Positions 19,807-31,737 of a DNA stretch of 64,000 bases are shown here, one piece after another. This DNA comes from Aradus depressus. Its lineage: Eukaryota; Arthropoda; Insecta; Hemiptera; Aradidae. How positions within the stretch are numbered: position 1 is the stretch's first letter; every line of letters starts with the position of its first letter. The DNA lies in the NCBI GenBank assembly GCA_963662175.1, contig OY759222.1, positions 3,268,713 to 3,332,712 on the forward strand, given 5' to 3'. Under the pieces are notes generated by a model. It did not search any database. It saw only the letters and a list, made by a program, of their open reading frames with translations, and was not told where the DNA came from. The position numbers and the translations under genes were made by a program.

Positions 19807-20368
19807 AGGCAAATACATGGCGCGAACGGACACACGTTAATATATATTTGGAGGAGCCCATGCCGAAGCGTGACGTCACAGAACCCCAGTCCTAGGGCAG
19901 GCCACCAAGTCGCCACCCTGCCTCCCGTGAGAACCACATCGCCCCCCTATATTTTTTCGAGAGCCGCCCCTCTAAAAGCCCCCCCCCCCCCTCCCCCGCT
20001 CACTTAAGCAGGTGCTCTCATACTAACTCCAAACACCACATGCCCCTTCCTGATAACCCACAGGGCAAGCCCACCAACAACATCAACAAAAAAAAACATC
20101 AAAATCCGTCCCAATATCAGTCAGTTTATCATCAGTTGATTTATTTCTTCTAAAAAGGCTCTAGGAGATTGTTCTCTATAAATACCGAACACGAATTCAA
20201 AGAATAAATATGGAAGCTAATGTTGGCCATATCTGGACGGGAACCAATGCTACGGAAAAATAGACATCCAGCAAATAGATCAAAGTAACATTAGAGATCG
20301 GAATCTTTCGGAAATTCAGAGACGAATCATTGCCAATTATGTGCCGCAATAATATTGGACTTATTTGG

Positions 20369-20455
20369 GGGCGCCCTGGTAGCTCAGATGTAGCATGGCA
20401 GCTACAGTCTACTGAGCTCAAGATCGCGGGTTCGAAACATGGCCATGGCCCATAA
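20369..20455 (+). mobile_element. tRNA-derived SINE, head only
   Basis: Only the tRNA-like part remains: GCGCCCTGGTAGCTCAGATG, then ACTGAGCTCAAGATCGCGGG and TTCGAAACATGGCC. The family body is absent after about 20455. Confidence 0.75.
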
Positions 20456-20629
20456 ACATGTTTTATTTCTCCAGCTATACGAAGTTTAGGCAATGTTATG
20501 CCGTCAGTCGAAAATTCTATGTTCAATTTTCACTGGAATTTAATGTTTTCCGCTGGTTCCAAAAATTAAAAAAAACGGTTATGTACTTCAACTAACTTGT
20601 TGTTCTCTCTCTCAAATCAATTGTCCAGT

Positions 20630-20930
20630 TTGCCTGAAAATGAATAGTTGACTACACAGGGCTTTGTGAGTTGAGCCCCCGTCCTTTGGTATGGTGGATA
20701 CATTGGGATTTATTAGGATTTGTGAGTTGAGCCCCCGTCCTTTGGTATGGTGGATACATTGAGATTTATTAGGATTTGTGAGTTGAGCCCCCGTCCTTTG
20801 GTATGGTGGATACATTGGGATTTATTAGGATTTGTGAGTTGAGCCCCCGTCCTTTGATTCCCTTCTTCTCTTCGGCCATTTTGGCTGGGTTTTGAATTTA
20901 CATATTGGACGTCGTGTCGAAATATTAATT
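20630..20930 (-). mobile_element. Fragment of the CTTCCCCAGC MITE family with internal expansion
   Basis: On the - strand the family's AGCCAAAATGGCCGAAGAGA segment, purine-rich block and CTCAACTCACAAATCCTAAT segment can be read. The purine-rich junction is expanded into the 56-bp array at 20665-20860. Confidence 0.6.
20665..20860. repeat. 56-bp tandem repeat, about 3.5 copies
   Basis: GTGAGTTGAGCCCCCGTCCT occurs at 20665, 20722, 20778 and 20834, followed each time except the last by TTGGTATGGTGGATACATTG. The repeat lies inside a MITE remnant. Confidence 0.93.
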
Positions 20931-21075
20931 TTTTGATTGAGCCCCCCCCCCCCTTTTTGATTGAGCCCCCCCCCCCCCCCCCTTTTTGATTGAGCCCCCC
21001 TTTTTTGATTGAGCCCCCCTTTTTTTGATTGAGCCCCCCCTTTTTTTGATTGAGCCCCCCCCCCCCCCCCCCCTC
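20930..21075. repeat. TTTTTGATTGAGCCCCCC array with variable C tracts
   Basis: About seven units of TTTTTGATTGAGC followed by C runs of 6 to about 17. The unit resembles the GTTGAGCCCCC junction of the MITE just upstream, so it is probably another expansion of the same block. Confidence 0.9.
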
Positions 21076-22270
21076 TTGGACATCCCCCTTATCTTTAGCT
21101 TATTTTCGAATAACTAAACATTGCTCTTCTCTTTTTGAAACAAGTATAACTCATAAAGGAATTAATTTTTTTTTATGCCCTTCCCCACTTCTTGAAGTCA
21201 ATAGATACAATAAAAAAATTTAAACTTCAACTAAAAATGTTTTGGTTAGAGGCAACCCTTTACAATTTTATTCTCACTGTTCAAAAATAATAATATAACC
21301 ACAATAAAGAATCGTGTTTCATATCCAAAAACATTATTTGATACAAAGCTTTCATTTTTATTTTTTGGGGCAGAGTTCCTCCACACCTTAAAGGTCAGTC
21401 GATTTATTCATTTATATATTTTTTATGTATTTATTTAGACTTTTTTATTTATTCATTTATCATTTATTAATACATATGTATTAATAAAATAAATATATGT
21501 ATATATATATTTATTTGTTTATATATTGTTATAGTTACATTGTTTACTTTTTATTTTCTATATCTCGCCACATTGGGACCTGATGAAGGAATGTAAGAAC
21601 GTCCCGAAACATCGTTGGGATAAAGAACTTCCGAAGAGTTTTTTGAAAAGTAGTTATCTTAATGTTGATTAAATTGAAAAATGTGTCTACTTATTATAAA
21701 TGTATCTACGTGTTAATTTTTTTTAATACTCATATATTTTTAAGTAGGTATTTATTCAGTTTTTATTCATTTCATTTTACGTTTTTTTAATAGTTTTGTT
21801 ATTACTACTAATCATAGATGTGTTGGACTCAAGTAGTTATAAATCTAATATATAAGCTATCTTAATGTATAAATTCTTTTGATGTATCCTATTACCATGC
21901 ATTGGTTTAACGGAAATAAATTTATTATTATTATTAAACCCATGCAAAACCTTTTACGTTGAATAATGATATGTCCAAATATAAAGGTTACAAAATAGAA
22001 CTTGTCCCGGGTCATCTAGATCAACAATAAATACAAGAAGTGATCTACTCAGAAACATAAAGGATTCTCTTCACAGCATCTTTTCAATCTTCATCCTATC
22101 GGGAATTATAGGTAATTTGTCAATTTGTTTGCAGTCAGGGATCGGAAAAGTATAAAATACAAATAGGAACAAACCAAATTTTTGACCTACTAAGGAACAT
22201 CCTAATCCTGAAATTTCCGGAATTGAAAATTGAGTAGGATGCCAGAATCTCGGGATGGTAATAAAGGAGT
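21076..22270. other. AT-rich, LINE/PLE-like remnants, no gene
   Basis: The stretch has no coding region. The only recognisable pieces are the hammerhead-like motif at 21580-21620 and a LINE-like 3' end near 21895-21935 (TTTAACGGAAATAAATTTAT followed by TTA repeats). Confidence 0.5.
21572..21622 (+). ncRNA. Hammerhead-like motif, degenerate (Penelope-type)
   Basis: CTGATGA (21580-21586) and GAAAC (21606-21610) match the two conserved core strands of hammerhead ribozymes (CUGANGA and GAAA). A short stem II can pair GGA with UCC. The sequence after GAAAC is ATCGTTGGGA, which allows a 2-bp stem III (AC/GU) before a U at the cleavage position. Stem I pairing is not evident, so this copy is probably inactive. 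Penelope-like elements are known to carry such motifs. Confidence 0.35.
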
Positions 22271-22273
22271 GCT

Positions 22274-25200
22274 GGCCTCACAGCAGGCTAGGTTGGAGGC
22301 GCCATCCCTGGTGCTCCCACTAGTGCTGCGGGGCGCTACACGGGTGGTCAGTCTGTCTGTCTCCCGGCCTTACAGCAGGCTAGGTTGGAGGCGCCATCCC
22401 TGGTGCTCCCACTAGTGCTGCAGGGCGCTACACGGGTGGACAGTCTGTCTGTCTCCCGGCCTCACAGCAGGCTAGGTTGGAGGCGCCATCCCTGGAGCTC
22501 CCACTAGTGCTGCGGGGCGCTACACGGGTGGTCAGTCTGTCTGTCTCCCGGCCTCACAGCAGGCTAGGTTGGAGGCGCCATCCCTGGAGCTCCCACTAGT
22601 GCTGCGGGGCGCTACACGGGTGATCAGTCTGTCTGTCTCCCGGCCTCACAGCACGCTAGGTTGGAGGCGCCATCCCTGGTGCTCCCACTAGTGCTGTGGG
22701 GCGCTACACGGGTGATCAGTCTGTCTGTCTCCCGGCCTCACAGCAGGCTAGGTTGGAGGCGCCATCCCTGGTGCTCCCACTAGTGCTGCGGGGCGCTACA
22801 CGGGTGGTCAGTCTGTCTGTCTCCCGGCCTCACAGCAGGCTAGGTTGGAGGCGCCATCCCTGGAGCTCCCACTAGTGCTGCGGGGCGCTACACGGGTGGT
22901 CAGTCTGTCTGTCTCCCGGCCTCACAGCAGGCTAGGTTGGAGGCGCCATCCCTGGAGCTCCCACTAGTGCTGTGGGGCGCTACACGGGTGATCAGTCTGT
23001 CTGTCTCCCGGCCTCACAGCAGGCTAGGTTGGAGGCGCCATCCCTGGAGCTCCCACTAGTGCTGCGAGGCGCTACACGGGTGATCAGTCTGTCTGTCTCC
23101 CGGCCTCACAGCAGACTAGGTTGGAGGCGCCATCCCTGGTGCCCCCACTAGTGCTGTGGGGCGCTACACGGGTGGTCAGTCTGTCTGTCTCCCGGCCTCA
23201 CAGCAGGCTAGGTTGGAGGCGCCATCCCTGGAACTCCCACTAGTGCTGCGGGGCGCTACACGGGTGATCAGTCTGTCTCCCGGCCTCACAGCAGGCTAGG
23301 TTGGAGGCGCCATCCCTGGAGCTCCCACTAGTGCTGCGGGGCGCTACACGGGTGATCAGACTGTCTCCCGGCCTCACAGCAGGCTAGGTTGGAGGCGCCA
23401 TCCCTGGAGCTCCCACTAGTGCTGCGGGGCGCTACACGGGTGGTCAGTCTGTCTGTCTCCCGGCCTCACAGCAGGCTAGGTTGGAGGCGCCATCCCTGGT
23501 GCTCCCACTAGTGCTGCGGGGCGCTACACGGGTGATCAGTCTGTCTCCCGACCTCACAGCAGGCTAGGTTGGAGGCGCCATCCCTTGTGCTCCCACTAGT
23601 GCTGCGGGGCTCTACACGGGTGGTCAGTCTGTCTGTCTCCCGGCCTCACAGCAGGCTAGGTTGGAGGCGCCATCCCTGGTGCTCCCACTAGTGCTGTGGG
23701 GCGCTACACGGGTGGTCAGTCTGTCTGTCTCCCGGCCTCACAGCAGGCTAGGTTGGAGGCGCCATCCCTGGTGCTCCCACTAGTGCTGTGGGGCGCTACA
23801 CGGGTGGTCAGTCTGTCTGTCTCCCGGCCTCACAGCAGGCTAGGTTGGAGGCGCCATCCCTGGTGCTCCCACTAGTGCTGTGGGGCGCTACACGGGTGGT
23901 CAGTCTGTCTGTCTCCCGGCCTCACAGCAGGCTAGGTTGGAGGCGCCATCCCTGGTGCTCCCACTAGTGCTGTGGGGGGCTACACGGGTGATCAGTCTGT
24001 CTCCCGGCCTCACAGCAGGCTAGGTTGGAGGCGCCATCCCTGGTGCTCCCACTAGTGCTGTGGGGCGCTACACGGGTGGTCAGTCTGTCTGTCTCCCGGC
24101 CTCACAGCAGGCTAGGTTGGAGGCGCCATCCCTGGCGCTCCCACTAGTGCTGTGGGGCGCTACATGGGTGATCAGTCTGTCTGTCTCCCGGCCTCACAGC
24201 AGGCTAGGTTGGAGGCGCCATCCCTGGTGCTCCCACTAGTGCTGCGGGGCGCTACACGGGTGGTCAGTCTGTCTGTCTCCCGGCCTCACAGCAGGCTAGG
24301 TTGGAGGCGCCATCCCTGGTGCTCCCACTAGTGCTGCAGGGCGCTACACGGGTGGACAGTCTGTCTGTCTCCCGGCCTCACAGCAGGCTAGGTTGGAGGC
24401 GCCATCCCTGGAGCTCCCACTAGTGCTGCGGGGCGCTACACGGGTGGTCAGTCTGTCTGTCTCCCGGCCTCACAGCAGGCTAGGTTGGAGGCGCCATCCC
24501 TGGAGCTCCCACTAGTGCTGCGGGGCGCTACACGGGTGATCAGTCTGTCTGTCTCCCGGCCTCACAGCACGCTAGGTTGGAGGCGCCATCCCTGGTGCTC
24601 CCACTAGTGCTGTGGGGCGCTACACGGGTGATCAGTCTGTCTGTCTCCCGGCCTCACAGCAGGCTAGGTTGGAGGCGCCATCCCTGGTGCTTCCACTAGT
24701 GCTGCGGGGCGCTACACGGGTGGTCAGTCTGTCTGTCTCCCGGCCTCACAGCAGGCTAGGTTGGAGGCGCCATCCCTGGAGCTCCCACTAGTGCTGCGGG
24801 GCGCTACACGGGTGATCAGTCTGTCTGTCTCCCGGCCTCACAGCAGGCTAGGTTGGAGGCGCCATCCCTGGAGCTCCCACTAGTGCTGTGGGGCGCTACA
24901 CGGGTGATCAGTCTGTCTGTCTCCCGGCCTCACAGCAGGCTAGGTTGGAGGCGCCATCCCTGGAGCTCCCACTAGTGCTGCGAGGCGCTACACGGGTGAT
25001 CAGTCTGTCTGTCTCCCGGCCTCACAGCAGACTAGGTTGGAGGCGCCATCCCTGGTGCCCCCACTAGTGCTGTGGGGCGCTACACGGGTGGTCAGTCTGT
25101 CTGTCTCCCGGCCTCACAGCAGGCTAGGTTGGAGGCGCCATCCCTGGAGCTCCCACTAGTGCTGCGGGGCGCTACACGGGTGATCAGTCTGTCTCCCGGC

Positions 25201-27648
25201 CTCACAGCAGGCTAGGTTGGAGGCGCCATCCCTGGAGCTCCCACTAGTGCTGCGGGGCGCTACACGGGTGATCAGACTGTCTCCCGGCCTCACAGCAGGC
25301 TAGGTTGGAGGCGCCATCCCTGGAGCTCCCACTAGTGCTGCGGGGCGCTACACGGGTGATCAGTCTGTCTGTCTCCCGGCCTCACAGCAGGCTAGGTTGG
25401 AGGCGCCATCCCTGGTGCTCCCACTAGTGCTGTGGGGCGCTACACGGGTGGTCAGTCTGTCTGTCTCCCGGCCTCACAGCAGGCTAGGTTGGAGGCGCCA
25501 TCCCTGGTGCTCCCACTAGTGCTGCGGGGCGCTACACGGGTGATCAGTCTGTCTCCCGACCTCACAGCAGGCTAGGTTGGAGGCGCCATCCCTTGTGCTC
25601 CCACTAGTGCTGCGGGGCTCTACACGGGTGGTCAGTCTGTCTGTCTCCCGGCCTCACAGCAGGCTAGGTTGGAGGCGCCATCCCTGGTGCTCCCACTAGT
25701 GCTGTGGGGCGCTACACGGGTGGTCAGTCTGTCTGTCTCCCGGCCTCACAGCAGGCTAGGTTGGAGGCGCCATCCCTGGTGCTCCCACTAGTGCTGTGGG
25801 GCGCTACACGGGTGATCAGTCTGTCTCCCGGCCTCACAGCAGGCTAGGTTGGAGGCGCCATCCCTGGTGCTCCCACTAGTGCTGTGGGGCGCTACACGGG
25901 TGGTCAGTCTGTCTGTCTCCCGGCCTCACAGCAGGCTAGGTTGGAGGCGCCATCCCTGGTGCTCCCACTAGTGCTGTGGGGCGCTACACGGGTGGTCAGT
26001 CTGTCTGTCTCCCGGCCTCACAGCAGGCTAGGTTGGAGGCGCCATCCCTGGTGCTCCCACTAGTGCTGTGGGGCGCTACACGGGTGGTCAGTCTGTCTGT
26101 CTCCCGGCCTCACAGCAGGCTAGGTTGGAGGCGCCATCCCTGGTGCTCCCACTAGTGCTGTGGGGCGCTACACGGGTGGTCAGTCTGTCTGTCTCCCGGC
26201 CTCACAGCAGGCTAGGTTGGAGGCGCCATCCCTGGCGCTCCCACTAGTGCTGTGGGGCGCTACACGGGTGGTCAGTCTGTCTGTCTCCCGGCCTCACAGC
26301 AGGCTAGGTTGGAGGCGCCATCCCTGGTGCTCCCACTAGTGCTGTGGGGCGCTACACGGGTGGTCAGTCTGTCTGTCTCCCGGCCTCACAGCAGGCTAGG
26401 TTGGAGGCGCCATCCCTGGCGCTCCCACTAGTGCTGTGGGGCGCTACACGGGTGATCAGTCTGTCTGTCTCCCGGCCTCACAGCAGGCTAGGTTGGAGGC
26501 GCCATCCCTGGAGCTCCCACTAGTGCTGCGGGGCGCTACACGGGTGATCAGTCTGTCTGTCTCCCGGCCTCACAGCAGGCTAGGTTGGAGGCGCCATCCC
26601 TGGAGCTCCCACTAGTGCTGCGGGGCGCTACACGGGTGATCAGTCTGTCTCCCGGCCTCACAGCAGGCTAGGTTGGAGGCGCCATCCCTGGAGCTCCCAC
26701 TAGTGCTGCGGGGCGATACACGGGTGATCAGACTGTCTCCCGGCCTCACAGCAGGCTAGGTTGGAGGCGCCATCCCTGGAGCTCCCACTAGTGCTGTGGG
26801 GCGCTACACGGGTGGTCAGTCTGTCTGTCTCCCGGCCTCAAGGCCGGCTAGGTTGGAGGCGCCAATCCTGGAGCTCCCACTAGTGCTGCGGGGCGCTACA
26901 CGGGTGATCAGTCTGTCTCCCGGCCTCACAGCAGGCTAGGTTGGAGGCGCCATCCCTGGTGCTCCCACTAGTGCTGCGGGGCGCTACACGGGTGATCAGT
27001 CTGTCTCCCGACCTCACAGCAGGCTAGGTTGGAGGCGCCATCCCTTGTGCTCCCACTAGTGCTGCGGGGCTCTACACGGGTGGTCAGTCTGTCTGTCTCC
27101 CGGCCTCACAGCAGGCTAGGTTGGAGGCGCCATCCCTGGTGCTCCCACTAGTGCTGTGGGGCGCTACACGGGTGGTCAGTCTGTCTGTCTCCCGGCCTCA
27201 CAGCAGGCTAGGTTGGAGGCGCCATCCCTGGTGCTCCCACTAGTGCTGCGGGGCGCTACACGGGTGATCAGTCTGTCTCCCGGCCTCACAGCAGGCTAGG
27301 TTGGAGGCGCCATCCCTGGTGCTCCCACTAGTGCTGTGGGGCGCTACACGGGTGGTCAGTCTGTCTGTCTCCCGGCCTCACAGCAGGCTAGGTTGGAGGC
27401 GCCATCCCTGGTGCTCCCACTAGTGCTGTGGGGCGCTACACGGGTGGTCAGTCTGTCTGTCTCCCGGCCTCACAGCAGGCTAGGTTGGAGGCGCCATCCC
27501 TGGCGCTCCCACTAGTGCTGTGGGGCGCTACACGGGTGATCAGTCTGTCTCCCGGCCTCTCAGCAGGCTAGGTTGGAGGCGCCATCCCTGGAGCTCCCAC
27601 TAGTGCTGCGGGGCGCTACACGGGTGGTCAGTCTGTCTGTCTGTCTCC
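22274..27648. repeat. GC-rich 92-bp satellite, about 59 copies
   Basis: The unit begins CCTCACAGCAGGCTAGGTTG and contains GGAGGCGCCATCCCTGG, CTCCCACTAGTGCTG(C/T)GGGG, CGCTACACGGGTG(G/A)TCAG and TCTGTCTGTCTCCCGG. An 88-bp version lacks one TCTG. Diagnostic variants recur 1916 bp apart (GCTGCAGGGC at 22420 and 24336; GCACGCTAGG at 22651 and 24567; GCAGACTAGG at 23111 and 25027), so a block of about 21 units was duplicated as a whole. It is sharply richer in G+C and CpG than its flanks. No reading frame persists. Confidence 0.97.
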
Positions 27649-27654
27649 GTGTTG

Positions 27655-27890
27655 ACAAAACATCGATAGTTGACTTACAAAGAGGCTTCTGAATCCTCAT
27701 ACTAAGTTTTATGACAATAAACTCATTATATCGGCAGTTATTAGGGTTTTTCAGTTGAGCCCCATTTTCTGGATCTCCCTTTCCGTTCGGCCGACTTGGC
27801 TTAAAATCAATGGGTGTCGTCCTTTCGTGGTTTTTGGATACATACGATATTTCGCTTCGATACATTCATTCGATTGGGAGTTATCGAATT
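27655..27890 (-). mobile_element. Fragment of the CTTCCCCAGC MITE family
   Basis: On the - strand the family segments AATGAATGTATCGAAGCGAA, CACCCATTGATTTTAAGCCA, AGTCGGCCGAACGG and AGCCTCTTTGTAAGTCAACT can be read in order. Neither terminus is present. It directly adjoins the end of the 92-bp satellite. Confidence 0.65.
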
Positions 27891-28239
27891 CACAGACACA
27901 TATACACACATAATTGTTTTTTCAATTTTTGAAATGAGGGGTTGGAAAACATGAAATTCCGGTAAAAATTCAACATCGAATTTCAGAGTGATTACATAAC
28001 TTCCCCTATACTTCGTATTGCTGGGAAAGTAGAAGTATGTGAATTACCTGCAATGTACTTCCTCAACACGAATTAATCAAGTTTTCACTCTCCCTCTGTA
28101 ACCTATCGCATTTATCGATTTTGTTTATATTCAATAGATATCTTATTCTAAATCCTCATACCTACTAAATTTCTTGTTGTTCCTTACATCGAAACTTATT
28201 ATTTATTTGAGTTAAGCCCCCTCCTCTGATTCTCCCCTT

Positions 28240-28275
28240 CCCTAGATCCTAGAGCCTAGAGCTTAGAGCCTAGAG
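28240..28275. repeat. GAGCCTA/GAGCTTA short tandem repeat
   Basis: About five units of 7 bp (CCTAGAG and CTTAGAG variants) within a MITE remnant. Confidence 0.85.
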
Positions 28276-28367
28276 CCGGTTTGGCTCAAAATTAACAAGT
28301 GTTCGATCCAAGTTCAATAATTAGTTGATTATCGTACTGGGCTCATTCATGGTCGTGGTTCACCGAC

Positions 28368-29325
28368 ATTTTTTTACTTCCCCAACTTTACGAAGTATTG
28401 AGGAAGTTATGTAATTGGAACAAAATTCGATGTTGAGGTTTCAGCGGAATTTCATGTTTTCCGACCTCCAGATACCAAATATGAAAAAACTTCAGAATGA
28501 ATGTATCGACACACAATTTTATATGTGTGACCTGAATCTCATAACGACAACACCTATCGATTTTAAGCCATATCGACCAAAGAAAAGGGGAAATTAGGGG
28601 GGAGGCTTAACTCAAAATGAATGTATTGTAATATGGACACATTTCGATTGTGAATTCAAAACCTCATAAGGACGACGCATTAATTTTTAGCATAATCGAC
28701 AGAAGGGAAGAGAGGGATCAGAGGGGGCTTAACTCAATAAACCCAATAACTGCGATGTAATGAATTTATAGTATATTATATATTACTTAGAAGTAATTAC
28801 TTAGAACTACTATGAAGTATAGGGGAAGTTATGGAATTGGTCAAAAATTCGGTGGAGAGTTTGCAATGGAATTTTATGTTTTTCGACCTCTTCCAATGTT
28901 GTAATGAATGTATCAACACAAAATTTAATGTGTGATCTCAAAAACCTATTAATTTTCAGCGGTATTGGCCGAAAAGAAGAGGGAATCAGATGGAAACTCA
29001 ATTTGAAAACTCCAATAACTGCTGATGTAATGAACATATCGACATGAAATTTCAGATTTAACGTTAATACTCCAACGAGGACATAACCTGTCAAATTTCA
29101 GCTATATTCGCTAAAGGAAAGGGGGGGGGGGGGTTCAGGGGAGGGGGCTCAAGTTAAAAATCCTAATAAATGCCGGTGTAATGAATTTATCGACACACAA
29201 TTTAGTATGAGTATTTAGGAGCCCCTATGTAAGTAAACTGTTGAATATTAGCGAAAATGGTCGACTGGTTCTTGGAGGGGGAGCGAAAAGTTAATTGATT
29301 AATTCGTTCTGGGGAAGTACATTGC
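28368..29325 (+). mobile_element. CTTCCCCAGC MITE family, near-complete copy
   Basis: The left end is TTACTTCCCCAACTTTACGA and the right end is TTCTGGGGAAGTACATTGCC (about 29307-29326), so the termini form a short inverted repeat (ACTTCCCCAG/CTGGGGAAGT). The inside holds several rounds of the AATGAATGTATCGACA and TTTTAAGCC..ATCGACCAAAG modules and a purine-rich segment with a poly-G run near 29120. It has no coding capacity. Confidence 0.75.
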
Positions 29326-29402
29326 CGGTGATTCTCCGCCGACTTTCCTATTAATTAGTAAAATGTTAATATGGATATTTGGATGGTGAATGAAGTGTGA
29401 TT

Positions 29403-30140
29403 GGATATCTCTCTCTCATCCCTAATACAGTGACGGCTGCTGGATATATCTCCCTCATCCCTAATACAGTGACGGCTGCTGGATATCTCTCTCTCATCCC
29501 TGATACAGTGACGGCTGCTGGATATATCTCCCTCATCCCTAATACAGTGACCGCTGCTGGATATCTCTCCCTCATCCCTGATACAGTGACCGCTGCTGGA
29601 TATCTCTCCCTCATCCCTGATACAGTGACCGCTGCTGGATATCTCTCCCTCATCCCTGATACAGTGACCGCTGCTGGATATCTCTCCCTCATCCCTGATA
29701 CAGTGACCGCTGCTGGATATCTCTCCCTCATCCCTGATACAGTGACCGCTGCTGGATATCTCTCCCTCATCCCTGATACAGTGACCGCTGCTGGATATCT
29801 CTCCCTCCTCCCTGATACAGTGACCGCTGCTGGATACCTCTCCCTCCTCCCTGATACAGTGACCGCTGCTGGATATCTCTCCCTCATCCCTGATACAGTG
29901 ACGGCTGCGGATATCTCTCCCTCATCCCTGATACAGTGACGGCTGCGGATATCTCTCCCTCATCCCTGATACAGTGACCGCTGCTGGATATCTCTCTCTC
30001 ATCCCTGATACAGTGACGGCTGCGGATATCTCTCCCTCATCCCTGATACAGTGACCGCTGCTGGATATCTCTCCCTCATCCCTGATACAGTGACTGCTGC
30101 GGATATCTCTCCCTCATCCCTGATACAGTGACGGCTGCTA
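29403..30140. repeat. 39-bp minisatellite, 19 copies
   Basis: GATACAGTGACCGCTGCTGG and ATATCTCTCCCTCATCCCT make the main unit. 19 copies of ACAGTGA are present; some later units lack one base (GCTGCGGATATC). The 39-bp unit is open on both strands with a 13-residue period (AAGYLSLIPDTVT on +, RERYPAAVTVSGM on -). No start context or splice context makes either a gene. Confidence 0.96.
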
Positions 30141-30489
30141 CGACTCTTATTACACCATCATAGCTGAGAATGTTTACTTTGATCCCACGTCTGGACAGTG
30201 TCTCAACTTTACCCATATTTTTCTTTCTTCTTATAACGTCTTTTTTTTTTTTTTTTTTTTGTTTCTTTCTAGTTAGTATTTTTTCTCTGTTTAGTTGTAT
30301 CTGTAGCCGGTGGAGAATTAGTCTGTATACATGCTCCCCATCCTCGTTATAAGAGGTCCCACTTTGGTTCAAGTGGGCGGCTCCTTTTCATCTTACCCCC
30401 TCTCCGAAAATATCAAGTGTTCAAAGAAAAAATGTCAAATAAATTTGGCATGATTATTTCCTTAATTATATGTAGTGCTAGCAGGTTCC

Positions 30490-30600
30490 CCCGGTTAGTA
30501 ACCTTTACCAGGTTAGTAACCTTAACCAGGTTAGTAACCTTAACCAGGTTAGTAACCTTAACCAGGTTAGTAACATTAACCAAGTTAGTAACATTATCCG
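30490..30600. repeat. 18-bp tandem repeat, about 6 copies
   Basis: The unit is GTTAGTAACCTTAACCAG with small changes in the first and last copies. The open frames on both strands (TRLVTL and NLVKVT) follow from its length. Confidence 0.92.
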
Positions 30601-30841
30601 CCAACTTAGTAACTTTTAAATTGACATTTTCAATGATAGGCTGTATCGCCAATACGCCTCTCCCAGCATGGATAACAATTTCGGCTGTATATGGTTTACG
30701 TTAGATAATGTTTTAAAATTTATTTCACGTGATCTGGGCTTATGAGGATGCAACATGTGGATTTTCATTAAAAACCGATCAACTGTTACAAACTAACAAC
30801 ACGAAAACCCTAATAATGGCCAATGTACCTAATGATTTGTA

Positions 30842-31040
30842 GTTAGTTATTGTGACTCATGCCCGGGCTTATCGCCTACTACCAGAGTGCTCTTTCGTCG
30901 CTGTGTTGAACATGAGCCCGAATCTACTTTGGACGTCCCATCCGAAGAACGGCGTGATCAAGTTTTCATACCTCCCAGATAAAACGTATGGATGGGCCTT
31001 GGCCGGACTTCAGACCCGCGATTTTGACCTCAGTAGAAAA
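30842..31040 (-). mobile_element. tRNA-derived SINE, internally deleted
   Basis: The 3' end (TGACTCATGCCCGGGCTTAT, CGCCTACTACCAGAG) is at the left. The body (CGTCCCATCCGAAGAACGGC) and head remnant (TGGGCCTTGGCCGGACTTCA, CCGCGATTTTGACCTCAGTA) follow. Confidence 0.78.
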
Positions 31041-31074
31041 GGACAATACCTCTGTGCTACCGGCCCCTCTTTAA

Positions 31075-31285
31075 TGATTGAATTCAGGCGAAATTTTATA
31101 TGTAAATCCAAAACTTCACAAGGACGACACAGCGGATTTAGTGAATGTATCGGTACGGAATTTTGTATAAGGATTCAGAAGTCAGCTGAGTAAGACATCT
31201 GTAGAAGTTGAACCAAATCGGTAGATTGGTTGCAGGGGTGGGGGAAAAATGTGCTTATTTCGAACTGGGGAAGTACATTGCCGGT
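31075..31285 (+). mobile_element. Right part of the CTTCCCCAGC MITE family
   Basis: It contains AATGTATCGGTACGGAATTT, GATTCAGAAGTC, AACCAAATCGGTAGATTGG and the right end CTGGGGAAGTACATTGCCGG at about 31267-31286. The left part is missing. Confidence 0.7.
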
Positions 31286-31587
31286 TTATGGTGGCTTTTA
31301 TTACAGTTTTGGATTTAAATAAATAAAACAAAATTGGTTCTTGAAATATTTTTTACTCCACAAGAAATTTAAACATTAATTACACTATAGTCAGGTTTAA
31401 TTATAAACCAAGACAAGTTTACTGAGTGCTAAACGAACTTATAGTTACATGAGTTAGGTAAGAAGGGAGTTGTTACTTACTTTCCGTGTCTTTACAGTAA
31501 GGCATTTAATGATTAATAGAGTCGACAGTATCTTTTCAATGTAGAAGGAAATCGAGGTTCTGTCGTGTAAAAGAAAATGCAAAATTT

Positions 31588-31627
31588 GGCCAACGTTTCG
31601 AAAACTATTTATTTTCTTCTTCAGGGC
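31588..31627 (-). ncRNA. Hammerhead-like motif, left arm copy
   Basis: It is the reverse complement of the motif at 31697-31737: GGCC, CTGAAGA, a stem II, CGAAACGTT, GGCC. See that entry for the pairing. Confidence 0.4.
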
Positions 31628-31696
31628 CTTATAATGACTTGAGTGTGGTGAAGGTGTTGTGAGTTTGTGTGAACACATCCAGTCAAGTCATTGTAA

Positions 31697-31737
31697 GGCC
31701 CTGAAGAAGAAAATAAATAGTTTTCGAAACGTTGGCC
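31697..31737 (+). ncRNA. Hammerhead-like motif, right arm copy
   Basis: The order is GGCC, CTGAAGA (31701-31707; consensus CUGANGA), a stem able to pair GAAAA with UUUUC around a 7-nt loop, then GAAAC (31726-31730), GTT and GGCC. The two GGCC blocks can form stem I. ACGU after GAA is self-complementary and could make stem III only between two molecules, as in minimal dimeric hammerheads. One extra A between the core and stem II is a weakness. Cleavage would fall after the U before GGCC. Confidence 0.4.

Noticed and set aside
22230..27650. CRISPR-like array (regular 92-bp spacing)
   Set aside because: Units are contiguous near-identical repeats without unique spacers, in a eukaryotic genome. 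This is a satellite.
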